64,000 bases of DNA from Candidatus Phycorickettsia trachydisci (GCF_003015145.1 NZ_CP027845.1:868001-932000); one strand, 5' to 3'; shown: positions 27,605-35,903, counted from the first letter of the stretch. Program-made: numbers and translations. The notes: generated by a model not told the origin, from the sequence alone.

Positions 27605-27749
27605 AGCAATTAAAATAGTGAAATTAGACCTTTGATCAAAAAACAATGTGATTTGCTCGTTAAAATACCTATGCAACCAACCAAAATTACTTGATAGCTT
27701 AAACGTATCCACGGCTGCTGCTATAGCTTTTTATCAGATGTTTAAATAA
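27605..27749 (+). pseudogene. Decayed duplicate of the 3' end of rlmB
   Basis: These ~145 bases match the last ~140 bases of rlmB (about 26802-26941) at roughly 85-90% identity by eye, including the ends AACAATGTGATTTGCT and TTTTTAT.AGATGTTTAAATAA. One base is inserted (near 27685), which breaks the frame. There is no start and no N-terminal part. It is therefore a non-functional partial copy in direct orientation, separated from the intact gene by the ankyrin fragment. Confidence 0.85.
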
Positions 27750-27807
27750 AAGTACTAAAGACCAACTTTGCAATTAATGTCATATTACATTAACTTAACA
27801 CAAGCTC

Positions 27808-27836
27808 TTGTAAATGCCCCCAATAATCCTTATAAT
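27808..27836 (+). promoter_or_regulatory. Sigma-70-type promoter for tRNA-Ala and glutaredoxin
   Basis: TTGTAA (27808-27813) and a perfect TATAAT (27831-27836) have a 17-base spacer. The -10 box ends 10 bases before the tRNA-Ala 5' end, so transcription would start close to the tRNA and read on into grxD. Confidence 0.7.
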
Positions 27837-27846
27837 GTAGTTTCAT

Positions 27847-27919
27847 GGGGTTATAGCTCAGTTGGTAGAGCGTTTGAATGGCATTCAAAAGGTCAGCGGT
27901 TCGATCCCGCTTAGCTCCA
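27847..27919 (+). tRNA. tRNA-Ala (anticodon GGC)
   Basis: Acceptor GGGGTTA pairs with TAGCTCC (two G-T pairs); D-arm AGCTCAGTTGGTAGAGC; anticodon stem-loop TTTGAATGGCATTCAAA gives GGC; T-loop GGTTCGATCCC. Discriminator A is followed by an encoded CCA (27920-27922). The grxD start lies 14 bases after the CCA. Confidence 0.94.
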
Positions 27920-27936
27920 CCAAAAAATTCTTCAAT

Positions 27937-28263
27937 ATGAACATTATGACTACAGAAGCTACATTAAACAAGATAGATCAAATAGTAAAACAAAATCCTG
28001 TTGTACTTTTTATGAAAGGTACAAAAGATTTTCCTCAGTGCGGTTTCTCCGCTGCTGTTGTGCACATATTAGATACACTTAATGTAGATTTTATCGATAT
28101 TAACGTACTTGAAGATGATGCAATTAGACAAGGCGTGAAAAAATACTCTGACTGGGCGACTTTGCCCCAACTATATATAAAAGGCGAGTTCGTTGGAGGA
28201 TGCGATATTGTAAAGGAACTTTACGCTTCAAACCAATTACAAGAACAACTTGCTAACATTTAA
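27937..28263 (+). CDS. grxD: Monothiol glutaredoxin (Grx4 family)
   Basis: 108-residue monothiol glutaredoxin with the CGFS active site (Cys35), MKGTKDFPQ before it, and the glutathione-binding WATLPQLYIKGEFVGGCDIV later. CGFS glutaredoxins bind glutathione-ligated 2Fe-2S clusters and hand them to iron-sulfur protein assembly. The open frame extends back into tRNA-Ala, so the start is the ATG at 27937 or the one at 27946. Its position directly behind tRNA-Ala suggests a shared transcript. Confidence 0.93.
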   Translation: MNIMTTEATLNKIDQIVKQNPVVLFMKGTKDFPQCGFSAAVVHILDTLNVDFIDINVLEDDAIRQGVKKYSDWATLPQLYIKGEFVGGCDIVKELYASNQLQEQLANI

Positions 28264-28683
28264 AAAATCTGTTGATTAAATCAATCTAAAATTTGAGTTA
28301 AGGCTAAATTTGCGATTTAGTTTAAGATTTAATTGAACCTAAATATTTTTAACTTTGAACCCCTTAATTGATTTATGCAATAGACCTATTACTATTTCTG
28401 TAAAAAGCCAAAATTCTTAAAATATTTGACGCAATTGTGCGGAAATAGGGAAAAGTATATTTAATTTTTTTAACAGCTCTACACCTCTGTTTCTTATCAT
28501 TATGAACAAATGAGACAAAACCTTGTCCCGCTGAACCCAATTATTATTGACTTTTAGTTCTATGTAATCCTTAATTAAATATAAGAAACAGTGTTAAGTT
28601 TTTTATTTTTTCTTCGTATACATATCTGAATAAAACAAATAGAATATAAACTTAATATAAACAATACAAATTAAGGATTTTTC
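28264..28683. other. Gene-free stretch with weak hairpins
   Basis: 420 bases with no gene that I can support. Just after grxD are two short palindromes (TTGATT-A-AATCAA at 28272-28284 and CTAAAT/ATTTAG at 28304-28320) that may help end transcription. At the far end AAGGA (28673-28677) is a Shine-Dalgarno sequence for the broken gene at 28684. Confidence 0.4.
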
Positions 28684-29590
28684 ATGTTAAAAGCCCTCGA
28701 TGATAACAAGTCACCGTCTCCAATAGCATTGTACCTAGATAGGTTTCCCAGACCTGATATAAGTTACGAGGATATGTTAGATTCAAGAGGAAGCAAGATA
28801 GTATATATTGATACAGATAGATTTACTGCGAAATCACTATATTCTCCCAAGAAGACTTACGATGAGTATAGTGAAACTATTCAACAGCTTTATGAAGTAA
28901 CTTTTGCCGACCCTAAAGTAATGGAGAAATTTGCTCAAGGTACAACAAGGACTCAAGAATAATTTCAAAATACAGTAAATTTACAATCTACGCGATGGGA
29001 AAAGGGTCACCCTTTTGCAGCGTTTATGGTAACAGACAAAGAAACTGATATAGCTGTAGGGTACGAGGTTATAGGAAATAACGCTGATAATATGGGCGAA
29101 CTGGCATATTTATTTAATAAAAACTATCATAGGAGCCACACGATTCAAGATGTTGGATATGAAAATGTAGGTGCTTTATGTTTAGTGTACGGAGAGTCAT
29201 TATTTAGAGAAAAACAAAAAATAAATCAAACATATAATAGCGAAGAAAATCAGTTTGAAGGTGGAAGTGAATTTTTAAAGTTTCAAGCTACCACAAGAGA
29301 TGATAATTTTGCGTCCAAAAGACTCCTTGAAAAAATTGGCTGTAGATATATAGAGGATAATTTTAAATTTGGACATAATCGGCATATATTCGAAAAAATA
29401 TATACTGCAAATGAAGCAGTGCAGGAATTAGATAATAGCTCCGATAATTATCCGATGACATTGGACCTTATGGGGGAGGAAGGTTAAGAGCTTCTATTGT
29501 ATCTGCTGAGAATGGTAGCATAATGCTGTTAAAATTGGAGAAGATTCTGATTCTGACTCATTTAAATCTGTAGATGAATTTGAATCTTGA
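28684..29590 (+). pseudogene. Broken GNAT-like acetyltransferase gene
   Basis: One frame codes 28684-28959, hits a TAA at 28960-28962, and then continues open in the same frame to 29487. Read through, the product is about 267 residues. The second half has GNAT-like features: WEKGHPFAAFMV, then AVGYEVIGN, a glycine/Tyr-rich strand, and ATTRDDNFASKRLLEKIGC, like the N-x-A-S-x-x-L-x-x-x-G segment of the fold. After 29487 coding-like sequence goes on in other frames to an acidic tail at 29531-29590, suggesting further frameshifts. The Shine-Dalgarno sequence is still present. Family call is tentative; decay is clear. Confidence 0.6.
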
Positions 29591-29671
29591 AACGACAATT
29601 GTCAAAACTTGAGTAGCTATTTTTTAAACTTCTTATAGTCCGCAAACTTTCAAAATAAATTAACGCCACAA

Positions 29672-30364
29672 TTAATTTTGAGTGGCTAAATTAATAACAT
29701 TTACAACCCTAATGATATTACCATTATAACCAAGCTCACCTATAATCAGTTTATCTGATTTACAACTTACACCTTCGTATCTCCCATCTTCTATGATTTG
29801 GGGAATTTTGCTTATACTTTTACTAGGAGGATACAAGTAAAATAGTGTCATGTGAGGCTTATAAAAATTCATAAGACCAAATGTTCCGTACATGTCTATT
29901 TGTTTTTTTATTTCCCCTTCGATACCATCCAACATATCTTGTACTCTGTTTAAGGGCCTTAAGTGATAACGGCTGGCAATATTTACGACCTTCCTATGCA
30001 AAACATCGAATATATCAGTTTTTTCCACTCCCCAATCTACCCATCTATCAGCTGTGGTGTAAAATTTAGTGAGCGTTATATCAAATTTTTTAATATTTAA
30101 TTTTAAAATTTCAGATTCAATTTTAACTAAATCTGACTCTTCAAAAGCACCTTGGTATAAAGTAATATGCCAAATATTTGGTAAATTTTTAAATTGTGGT
30201 AGTAGTTTAGAAATCTTTTGGTTCAATTTTGAAGCTAGTTTGTAACATTTTGCCTCGGGTATTACAGCAATCCCGTATTCCCTAACCTCCTTCTTAAATT
30301 CTATGGCCAATGAATTATCAACCATATACCCTATTACGATGGCAAGTATAAATAGCAGTCTCAT
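29672..30364 (-). CDS. Exported 2H phosphoesterase-like protein
   Basis: 230-residue protein with a signal peptide (about 1-20, ending NSLA). It has the two His-x-Thr motifs of the 2H phosphoesterase superfamily: WHITLYQG (His66, Thr68) and KPHMTLFYLYP (His171, Thr173), about 105 residues apart, each on a hydrophobic strand. The superfamily includes 2'-5' RNA ligase/LigT, cyclic phosphodiesterases and 2',5'-oligoadenylate-degrading enzymes, so the substrate is probably a small RNA or cyclic phosphate. The usual family members are cytoplasmic; the signal peptide makes this one periplasmic or secreted. It lies alone, 28 bases from the SemiSWEET gene on the same strand. Confidence 0.7.
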   Translation of the reverse strand: MRLLFILAIVIGYMVDNSLAIEFKKEVREYGIAVIPEAKCYKLASKLNQKISKLLPQFKNLPNIWHITLYQGAFEESDLVKIESEILKLNIKKFDITLTKFYTTADRWVDWGVEKTDIFDVLHRKVVNIASRYHLRPLNRVQDMLDGIEGEIKKQIDMYGTFGLMNFYKPHMTLFYLYPPSKSISKIPQIIEDGRYEGVSCKSDKLIIGELGYNGNIIRVVNVINLATQN

Positions 30365-30391
30365 AAAATTTCCTGAAACTTATGTGATTGT

Positions 30392-30661
30392 CTAACTTGA
30401 GGACTTATCTATAAGAAACTTTACAAACAAAATTGCAGAAGCAAACAGTAAAGTGCAAGAGTTAGCTATAATTATTGGCAATGAAGCACGATAAACCCCA
30501 TAAATAATCCAAAGAATTAATCCTATTATAAATATTAAATACATCGAGGTAGAAATATCTTGCGCAGCCCTTGTTTTAACTACTTTAACAAGCTGAGGAA
30601 CAAAGGCGACTGTCGTACAAAAACCCGCTAACATTCCCAAATATTCCATATAATCATTCAT
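30392..30661 (-). CDS. SemiSWEET/PQ-loop family transporter
   Basis: Small membrane protein of 89 residues from the ATG at 30661 (the frame extends 18 codons further). Three transmembrane helices and the PQ-loop FVPQLVKVVKTR...DISTSMYLIFIIG are those of SemiSWEET, which dimerises to make a sugar pore. For an intracellular bacterium it might take up host sugars or let them out; the substrate is not shown by sequence. It diverges from the DUF2256 gene and shares a 90-base intergenic region with it. Confidence 0.85.
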   Translation of the reverse strand: MNDYMEYLGMLAGFCTTVAFVPQLVKVVKTRAAQDISTSMYLIFIIGLILWIIYGVYRASLPIIIANSCTLLFASAILFVKFLIDKSSS

Positions 30662-30753
30662 TCTTTCTAGTATTCTTAAATCTTTTTTGAAGTTTATTAA
30701 CTTTGAGATTAACACAAAACATGAGATAAGAAAATTATTAATATTTATTTCAC

Positions 30754-30918
30754 ATGCCTACCAAAGTAAAAAAAGCCCATTTACCCACTAAAACTTGCGC
30801 TATTTGTCTTAAACCATTTACTTGGAGAAAAAAATGGGAAAAAGTTTGGCATAATGTAAAATATTGCTCGAATAAGTGTCGAGGTAAAAAATCAACTAAT
30901 CTACTTAAGAGTTTGTGA
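30754..30918 (+). CDS. DUF2256 zinc-ribbon protein linked to photolyase
   Basis: 54-residue protein, too short for usual gene callers. It has Cys15-x2-Cys18, then [23 protein letters not shown] with Cys38-x3-Cys42: the full DUF2256 pattern (CxxC, PFxWRKKW, YCSxxCR), probably a zinc ribbon. DUF2256 proteins are typically next to, or fused with, cryptochrome/photolyase-like genes, as here. Its stop is 16 bases before the FAD oxidoreductase, and the photolyase follows. Function is unknown in general. Confidence 0.88.
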   Translation: MPTKVKKAHLPTKTCAICLKPFTWRKKWEKVWHNVKYCSNKCRGKKSTNLLKSL

Positions 30919-30934
30919 CCTTAAAAACAATTTT

Positions 30935-31930
30935 ATGAAACCTTCTATCGCAATTATTGGGGCAGGAATATCAGGGTTAATTTTAGCCAAAAAACTCCAG
31001 GATAAAGCATTAGTAACAGTTTTTGAAAAAGCACGGGGGGTTGGTGGACGCATGAGCACTCGTTACACCGATCCATTTTATTTTGATCACGGCGCACAAT
31101 GCTTTACAGCTCGCACAAAAGAATTTCAACAATTTTTAGAGCCCTACATACAAAAAGGTCTTATTCATGAGTGGTTAGGAAACGTGATTAACCTAGAAAT
31201 AGAACAAGAGGCAACAACCCGTTTATGGAAAGAATCTCATCTAGTCGCAAGTCCAAATATGAATAGCTTATGCAAAGAGCTTGCTAAAGAAATAAACGTG
31301 ATAACTAACCTAGAGATCGCCCCGATTAACGAGAGAATAAAAAATAAATGGCTGTTAAAAGATAAAGATGGTAACCAGATAGGCACTTATGATTGGATTA
31401 TATCCACCGCCCCACCAAGGCAAACAATAAGCTTGTTTGAAAACTACCTTGCGGATAATAATCCAATACGCAACGTCAGTATGCATGGGGGCTTTTCTTT
31501 GATGATAGGGTTTAATCGCCCCTGGGATCAGGACTGGATTGCAGCTAAAGTGATTAACAATCCTATTAAATGGATCTCTATCAATTCTACCAAACCTCAT
31601 CGTCCTAAAAACGTTACCTGCATCGTAGCCCACTCGTCTAATAGCTGGTCAAATAAACATATAGATGATAGAATTGATATATCTCAAACGTTTCTTTTAA
31701 AAGAGTTTGAAAAAGTTACGAGCATTAACTGCGAGGGTACTGATTACATAGAAACTCACCGTTGGAGATATGCTATTGTGCACAAAACTCAAAAATCTAA
31801 TTTTTACCTTGACCCTAAGCTTCAGTTAGCAGCTACGAGTGATTGGTGCAGTACTTCAAGAATTGAGGAAGTATGGTGGTCAAGTAAGATGTTATCTGCA
31901 GAAATACTAAATATTATAAATTGTATGTAA
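30935..31930 (+). CDS. FAD-dependent amine-oxidase-like (renalase-like) oxidoreductase
   Basis: 331-residue flavoprotein. The dinucleotide-binding motif GAGISGLILAKKL (about 9-21) is followed by EKARGVGGRMSTR (about 32-44) and FDHGAQCFTAR, as in renalase-like NAD(P)/FAD oxidoreductases. The C-terminal part has a WRYA motif and a final Trp/Ser-rich segment (TSDWC) where family members have the second FAD motif. It lies between DUF2256 and the photolyase on one transcript, 5 bases from the latter. Such trios occur in free-living proteobacteria and cyanobacteria; the substrate is unknown. Confidence 0.85.
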   Translation: MKPSIAIIGAGISGLILAKKLQDKALVTVFEKARGVGGRMSTRYTDPFYFDHGAQCFTARTKEFQQFLEPYIQKGLIHEWLGNVINLEIEQEATTRLWKESHLVASPNMNSLCKELAKEINVITNLEIAPINERIKNKWLLKDKDGNQIGTYDWIISTAPPRQTISLFENYLADNNPIRNVSMHGGFSLMIGFNRPWDQDWIAAKVINNPIKWISINSTKPHRPKNVTCIVAHSSNSWSNKHIDDRIDISQTFLLKEFEKVTSINCEGTDYIETHRWRYAIVHKTQKSNFYLDPKLQLAATSDWCSTSRIEEVWWSSKMLSAEILNIINCM

Positions 31931-31935
31931 ATGCT

Positions 31936-33468
31936 ATGAGTACCTTAAGAATTATCTTGCAAGATCAATTGACAGAAACCATTTCTTCTCTAGACGGAAT
32001 AGATAAGAATCTTGACTGCGTGATGATGTGTGAGGCAAAAGAAGAATTTACTAATGTCCCTCATCATCCCATAAAAATAGCATTTCTTATTTCCGCAATG
32101 CGTCTTTTTGCCGAAGAACTGAGGAGTAAAGGATATAAAGTACGTTATGTACCTCTCGATGGTGGTTGCAATAGTTTAGATGATGAAGTCAAAAATGCAA
32201 TTGAAGAATTAAAGCCAGATTCCATAGTTATTACAGAGCCCTATGACTGGAGAGTTTGGGAAAAAATTCAAAATTGGCAATCAAAATTTTCAATAAAAGT
32301 AGAAATTAGGTCCGATAAACGCTTTTTATGCTCAATAGAAGAATTTAAGAAATGGGCTGGTAATAAAAAATCTTTGTTAATGGAGCCTTTTTATCGGATG
32401 ATGAGGAAAAAGTATAACATTCTTATGGATATGGATGGTAAACCAACAGGAGGGCTTTGGAATTATGATAAAGAAAATCGCCGTCCACCTGATGATGATA
32501 TGAGGTTCCCTCCAAGATTAATACACGAAGCAAATGATATCGTTAAAGACGTTATAAAGCTTGTAGAAAAAAATTTCCAAAATCATTTTGGTTCCCTCAA
32601 GCATTTTGATCTTGCAACTACTAGAAATCAAGCATTACGAGAAGCTCATTTCTTTATCGACAATTTTTTACCTTCGTTTGGTAGATATCAAGATGCTATG
32701 ATTTCAGGCGAAGCTTATCTCTATCACTCAAGGCTCTCACCTTATCTCAATGCAGGATTACTCATGCCTTTGGAATTATGCAAACTTGCTCAAGATGCCT
32801 ATAGACATGGCAAAGCTCCTTTAAATGCAGTAGAAGGGTTTATACGTCAGATACTTGGCTGGCGCGAGTATATTAGAGGCATATATTGGAATTTTATGCC
32901 AGCTTACGCAAAAATGAACTATTTTGAAGCCAGAAACCCTTTACCTAGCTTTTATTGGGGTAAACCAACTAAAATGTTTTGTATCAAAGAAGCCGTTAGT
33001 CATACGGAACAATTTGCATACTCACATCATATTCAAAGATTAATGGTGACAGGTAATTTTGCCTTACTTGCAGGTATAAACCCAAGAGAAGTAGAGGAGT
33101 GGTATTTAGCCGTTTACGCAGATGCATATGAATGGGTTGAATTGCCTAATACTCTTGGCATGGCTCTTTTTGGCGATGGAGGAATTATGGCTAGCAAACC
33201 ATATGCAGCTAGTGGTAAGTACATCAGCCGCATGAGTAATTTTTGCAAAAAGTGCCACTACAATCCTAATAAACTAATAGGAGAAGATGCTTGTCCGTTC
33301 AATGCTTTATATTGGCACTTTTTTATGCTCCACGAAAGCAAATTAAGAAATAATACCCGATTATCTTTTGCATACCTAAGTTTAAAGAAATTCGATAACG
33401 CAAAAAAGGAAGCCATTATTGAGCAAGCAGATAAAGTAATAGCTCTAATGAACAAAGGTTTACTCTAA
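31936..33468 (+). CDS. phrB: Iron-sulfur cryptochrome/photolyase (FeS-BCP, PhrB type)
   Basis: 510-residue protein of the cryptochrome/photolyase-related family. N-terminal antenna-type alpha/beta domain (about 1-130) and C-terminal FAD domain. Counted from the upstream TTG at 31921, four cysteines fall at 354, 442, 445 and 458; the spacing 88-3-13 is the one I recall for the 4Fe-4S ligands of the (6-4) photolyase PhrB of Agrobacterium (from memory). YSHHIQRLM holds the active-site His pair, and GWREYIRG and NFALLAG are family hallmarks. Predicted job: light-driven repair of UV lesions, or light sensing. The ATG at 31936 gives the more usual start. Confidence 0.93.
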   Translation: MSTLRIILQDQLTETISSLDGIDKNLDCVMMCEAKEEFTNVPHHPIKIAFLISAMRLFAEELRSKGYKVRYVPLDGGCNSLDDEVKNAIEELKPDSIVITEPYDWRVWEKIQNWQSKFSIKVEIRSDKRFLCSIEEFKKWAGNKKSLLMEPFYRMMRKKYNILMDMDGKPTGGLWNYDKENRRPPDDDMRFPPRLIHEANDIVKDVIKLVEKNFQNHFGSLKHFDLATTRNQALREAHFFIDNFLPSFGRYQDAMISGEAYLYHSRLSPYLNAGLLMPLELCKLAQDAYRHGKAPLNAVEGFIRQILGWREYIRGIYWNFMPAYAKMNYFEARNPLPSFYWGKPTKMFCIKEAVSHTEQFAYSHHIQRLMVTGNFALLAGINPREVEEWYLAVYADAYEWVELPNTLGMALFGDGGIMASKPYAASGKYISRMSNFCKKCHYNPNKLIGEDACPFNALYWHFFMLHESKLRNNTRLSFAYLSLKKFDNAKKEAIIEQADKVIALMNKGLL

Positions 33469-33611
33469 AATTATAGACTTAATTTCAGTAACTAGCAAAG
33501 ATACATTGCTTAGTTTGCGCTCACTTCATTCCTACAAGCTCTAAAATTTATCGTTTAATTCACAATAAGATCCAAACATACAAACTCCAAACTAATAAAT
33601 GGAAATGAATA

Positions 33612-33640
33612 TTGACAATATATTATATATAATATATATT
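33612..33640 (+). promoter_or_regulatory. Near-consensus promoter for the orphan gene at 33711
   Basis: A perfect TTGACA (33612-33617), a 17-base spacer of pure A/T, and TATATT (33635-33640) form the strongest-looking promoter in the window. The predicted start of transcription leaves about 65 bases of AT-only leader before the ATG. Confidence 0.65.
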
Positions 33641-33710
33641 TATTTTGATAAAATATATTATTTACAAAAATAAGCAATTAAATAAAATTTTTATTTAATA
33701 AACAATTAGA

Positions 33711-34994
33711 ATGAAAAGAACGAAAAAATCTACTGCAAGAAAGCTAGGAGTAAAAGGACTACCCACAATTAACGCCGAACTAGGGTGGTACATTCAACCA
33801 TTAGAGAAAGAGTTTAATGAATTAAATGATCCTGATGAAAAGATAAGCTTGATGCATCAAATAGTGGATAAAATCCTCTCACACGCTAGTAGCCTATTAA
33901 CCCCTGTGATAGAATATGAAAATTCAAATATTTTATCTAGTAATCCAATTAAAGAAACATTACTTGAACAAAATGTAAAAGAAGTTCGAGATATTTTAAC
34001 TGAACTTTATGGAACACGTGCCGAAGATGAAATAATGGATTTCCTGGCAGTTACAGAACTCACATATGCTAATCAACAAAGTGCTAAAGCATTTTTGTGT
34101 GATCAAGAATCCTTTTTAAAACTTATCAACATCTACGATAAAGCTTTAACACATTCTACTCAAATCAAAACAGCATTTAAAATTATAGAAGCCAGAGAAA
34201 AGTTTATTGATACACAAGTTTCTATAGTCAGTGATCCAACAAATATACATACATTCGGTATAGAAAAAACTAAAGAATCTATAATCGAACTACTATCAAG
34301 CTTATGCGATCGTTATCCAGAAAAAATCAAAAACATATTTGATCAAAACAATATTACAAAAATTGATTTAGAAAGCTCATATAACCAAGGTAACCAACAT
34401 TTGAAATCGTTTATAGATTTATTAGAAGATAGTCAAGCAATAGATTATAGTAATCTCGCAATACCAGGACCATACTTAAGTAAAACAGACGTAACAATAA
34501 TAGATAATATACTTAACAAAGACTTCGAGGGACGCCTATTATTAAAAAAAATGAATGAATTATCCGAGATTCCTCCAGAGGAATTTCAAACAATATTGCA
34601 AGAAATTTATTCAATCTTACGCCAAAAACAAAAAGATAATACGAACAAAATTCAAACTCCTAATGCAAAAAGGGCTCATAATTCTTGCGGCCTAGATGAA
34701 ATTGACACAACTGATAGAATGCCGATTAAAAAAGCTAAACTTGAAAACCCCAAAAAAGTATCAAGTTGCACACTCACAAGCTCAGAAGAAAGTATCAACA
34801 ACTGGCTAAAGTTTGAAGGCGTAGATTGGCCTGAAGATGGAAATGCATGGCTCAAAGACATAAGTGCGGGCTTTTCAGATAGTGATGAACACAATATCGA
34901 GACAAAAGAACAAGCCTCTATCATAACTACCCAAGAAGATAAACCTGATCCATTTGCAGATGTATTAGGTAATAGTTGGCTGTTTTATGATTAA
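33711..34994 (+). CDS. Hypothetical protein, large, helical
   Basis: Unrecognised 427-residue protein. It starts with a basic stretch (KRTKKSTARKLGVKG), has no signal peptide or membrane segment, and is mostly predicted helix up to about 310. It then turns into a low-complexity, hydrophilic region with a basic patch (PIKKAKLENPKKV near 340-352) and an acidic, Trp-containing end (WLKFEGVDWPEDGNAWLKD; DPFADVLGNSW). The tail, with repeated short acidic/aromatic pieces, looks like linear motifs rather than a fold. A near-consensus promoter precedes it. A secreted or host-directed role is possible but not shown. Codon use is AT-rich like the neighbours. Confidence 0.6.
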   Translation: MKRTKKSTARKLGVKGLPTINAELGWYIQPLEKEFNELNDPDEKISLMHQIVDKILSHASSLLTPVIEYENSNILSSNPIKETLLEQNVKEVRDILTELYGTRAEDEIMDFLAVTELTYANQQSAKAFLCDQESFLKLINIYDKALTHSTQIKTAFKIIEAREKFIDTQVSIVSDPTNIHTFGIEKTKESIIELLSSLCDRYPEKIKNIFDQNNITKIDLESSYNQGNQHLKSFIDLLEDSQAIDYSNLAIPGPYLSKTDVTIIDNILNKDFEGRLLLKKMNELSEIPPEEFQTILQEIYSILRQKQKDNTNKIQTPNAKRAHNSCGLDEIDTTDRMPIKKAKLENPKKVSSCTLTSSEESINNWLKFEGVDWPEDGNAWLKDISAGFSDSDEHNIETKEQASIITTQEDKPDPFADVLGNSWLFYD

Positions 34995-35019
34995 CCTCAC
35001 ACACCAAAATTTATAAGAA

Positions 35020-35049
35020 CTAAGTTTGATAGCTACAAAACAAACTTAG
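35020..35049. terminator. Hairpin between orphan gene and xthA (convergent)
   Basis: A 9-bp perfect inverted repeat (CTAAGTTTG/CAAACTTAG, 35020-35028 with 35041-35049) spans the end of xthA and the gap to the convergent orphan gene. It may terminate either transcript; part lies within the last xthA codons. Confidence 0.45.
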
Positions 35050-35809
35050 CAACGACCGGAGTATGGTCGCTACACTCTGTTTGTTTTCTAGGCTCTATGT
35101 CAATATATGCCATACTTAACAAATCGGCCAGCTTAGGATTTGCAAATAAAAAGTCTATACGAAGCCCAGCGTTGTTAGCAAAAGCTCTTTCTCTGTAGTC
35201 CCACCAACTAAAATCATGTCCTTTAGGATTGTGTATCCTATACAAATCTATAAAGCCTGCATTTAAAATACTACGCATAGCTTTTCTTTCTGCCAAACTA
35301 TATAGCAAACGATTTTTCATTAAGTCTGGAGAGTATACATCCATTTCAAAAGGCGCTACATTAAAATCTCCCCCTACGATTATTAAGCTATTTTGATTTA
35401 AGGAAGTAAGATAGTTTTTGAGCGCTCCTAGGAATTTAAGTTTTTTCTCAAAATTGGGACTATCAACAGAACCTCCGTTAGGAACGTATACATTTATAGC
35501 TTCTATAGGACCTACATGAGTTTGAGCCCTAACATGTAAGAACCGCGCTTCGTCTGGAACTGGATTATCAGGAAAATCTCTTGTAATTTCTCTTATATCA
35601 CCTGAGCTAATAATTGCAACACCGTTATAAGCCTTTTGCCCTACGTGCAAAACATTTGAAAAAGAGTCATAAGGAAAATTTGAATCCTGGGATTTTGTTT
35701 CTTGAAGTAGTAATAAATCAGCTTTGTTTAACTCCAACCACTTTTGCACTTGCTCTAAGCGCACGTTAATTGAGTTTACATTCCAAGTTGCGATATTAAC
35801 TACTTGCAT
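35033..35809 (-). CDS. xthA: Exodeoxyribonuclease III
   Basis: 258-residue AP endonuclease/3'-5' exonuclease of base-excision repair. The family motifs are in order: IATWNVNSI (about 6-14), LLLQETK (about 34-40), INVYVPNG, IVGGDFNVAP, FSWWDYR and the catalytic SDHTPVVAKF at the end. tRNA-Arg lies 16 bases upstream on the same strand. Confidence 0.95.
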   Translation of the reverse strand: MQVVNIATWNVNSINVRLEQVQKWLELNKADLLLLQETKSQDSNFPYDSFSNVLHVGQKAYNGVAIISSGDIREITRDFPDNPVPDEARFLHVRAQTHVGPIEAINVYVPNGGSVDSPNFEKKLKFLGALKNYLTSLNQNSLIIVGGDFNVAPFEMDVYSPDLMKNRLLYSLAERKAMRSILNAGFIDLYRIHNPKGHDFSWWDYRERAFANNAGLRIDFLFANPKLADLLSMAYIDIEPRKQTECSDHTPVVAKFVL

Positions 35810-35825
35810 ACAAAACTAATATTGG

Positions 35826-35899
35826 CGCACCCGAGAGGACTTGAACCCCTAACCTTATGATCCGTAGTCATACGCTCTATCCAGTTGAGCTACGGGTGC
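35826..35899 (-). tRNA. tRNA-Arg (anticodon ACG)
   Basis: Acceptor GCACCCG pairs fully with CGGGTGC; D-arm AGCTCAACTGGATAGAGC; anticodon stem-loop TATGACTACGGATCATA gives ACG (A34 normally edited to inosine by TadA); T-loop GGTTCAAGTCC. Discriminator G is followed by an encoded CCA (35823-35825). It lies between an MFS gene and xthA on the same strand. Confidence 0.95.
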
Positions 35900-35903
35900 A
35901 ATA

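Noticed and set aside
28960-28962. Reassigned stop codon (TAA read through) in the GNAT-like gene
   Set aside because: Every neighbouring gene uses TAA as a normal stop and ends at it; a single internal TAA plus later frameshifts indicates decay.
35020-35049. Hairpin as a strong intrinsic terminator
   Set aside because: It has no T-run and half of it lies in coding sequence, so it is listed only as a weak candidate.
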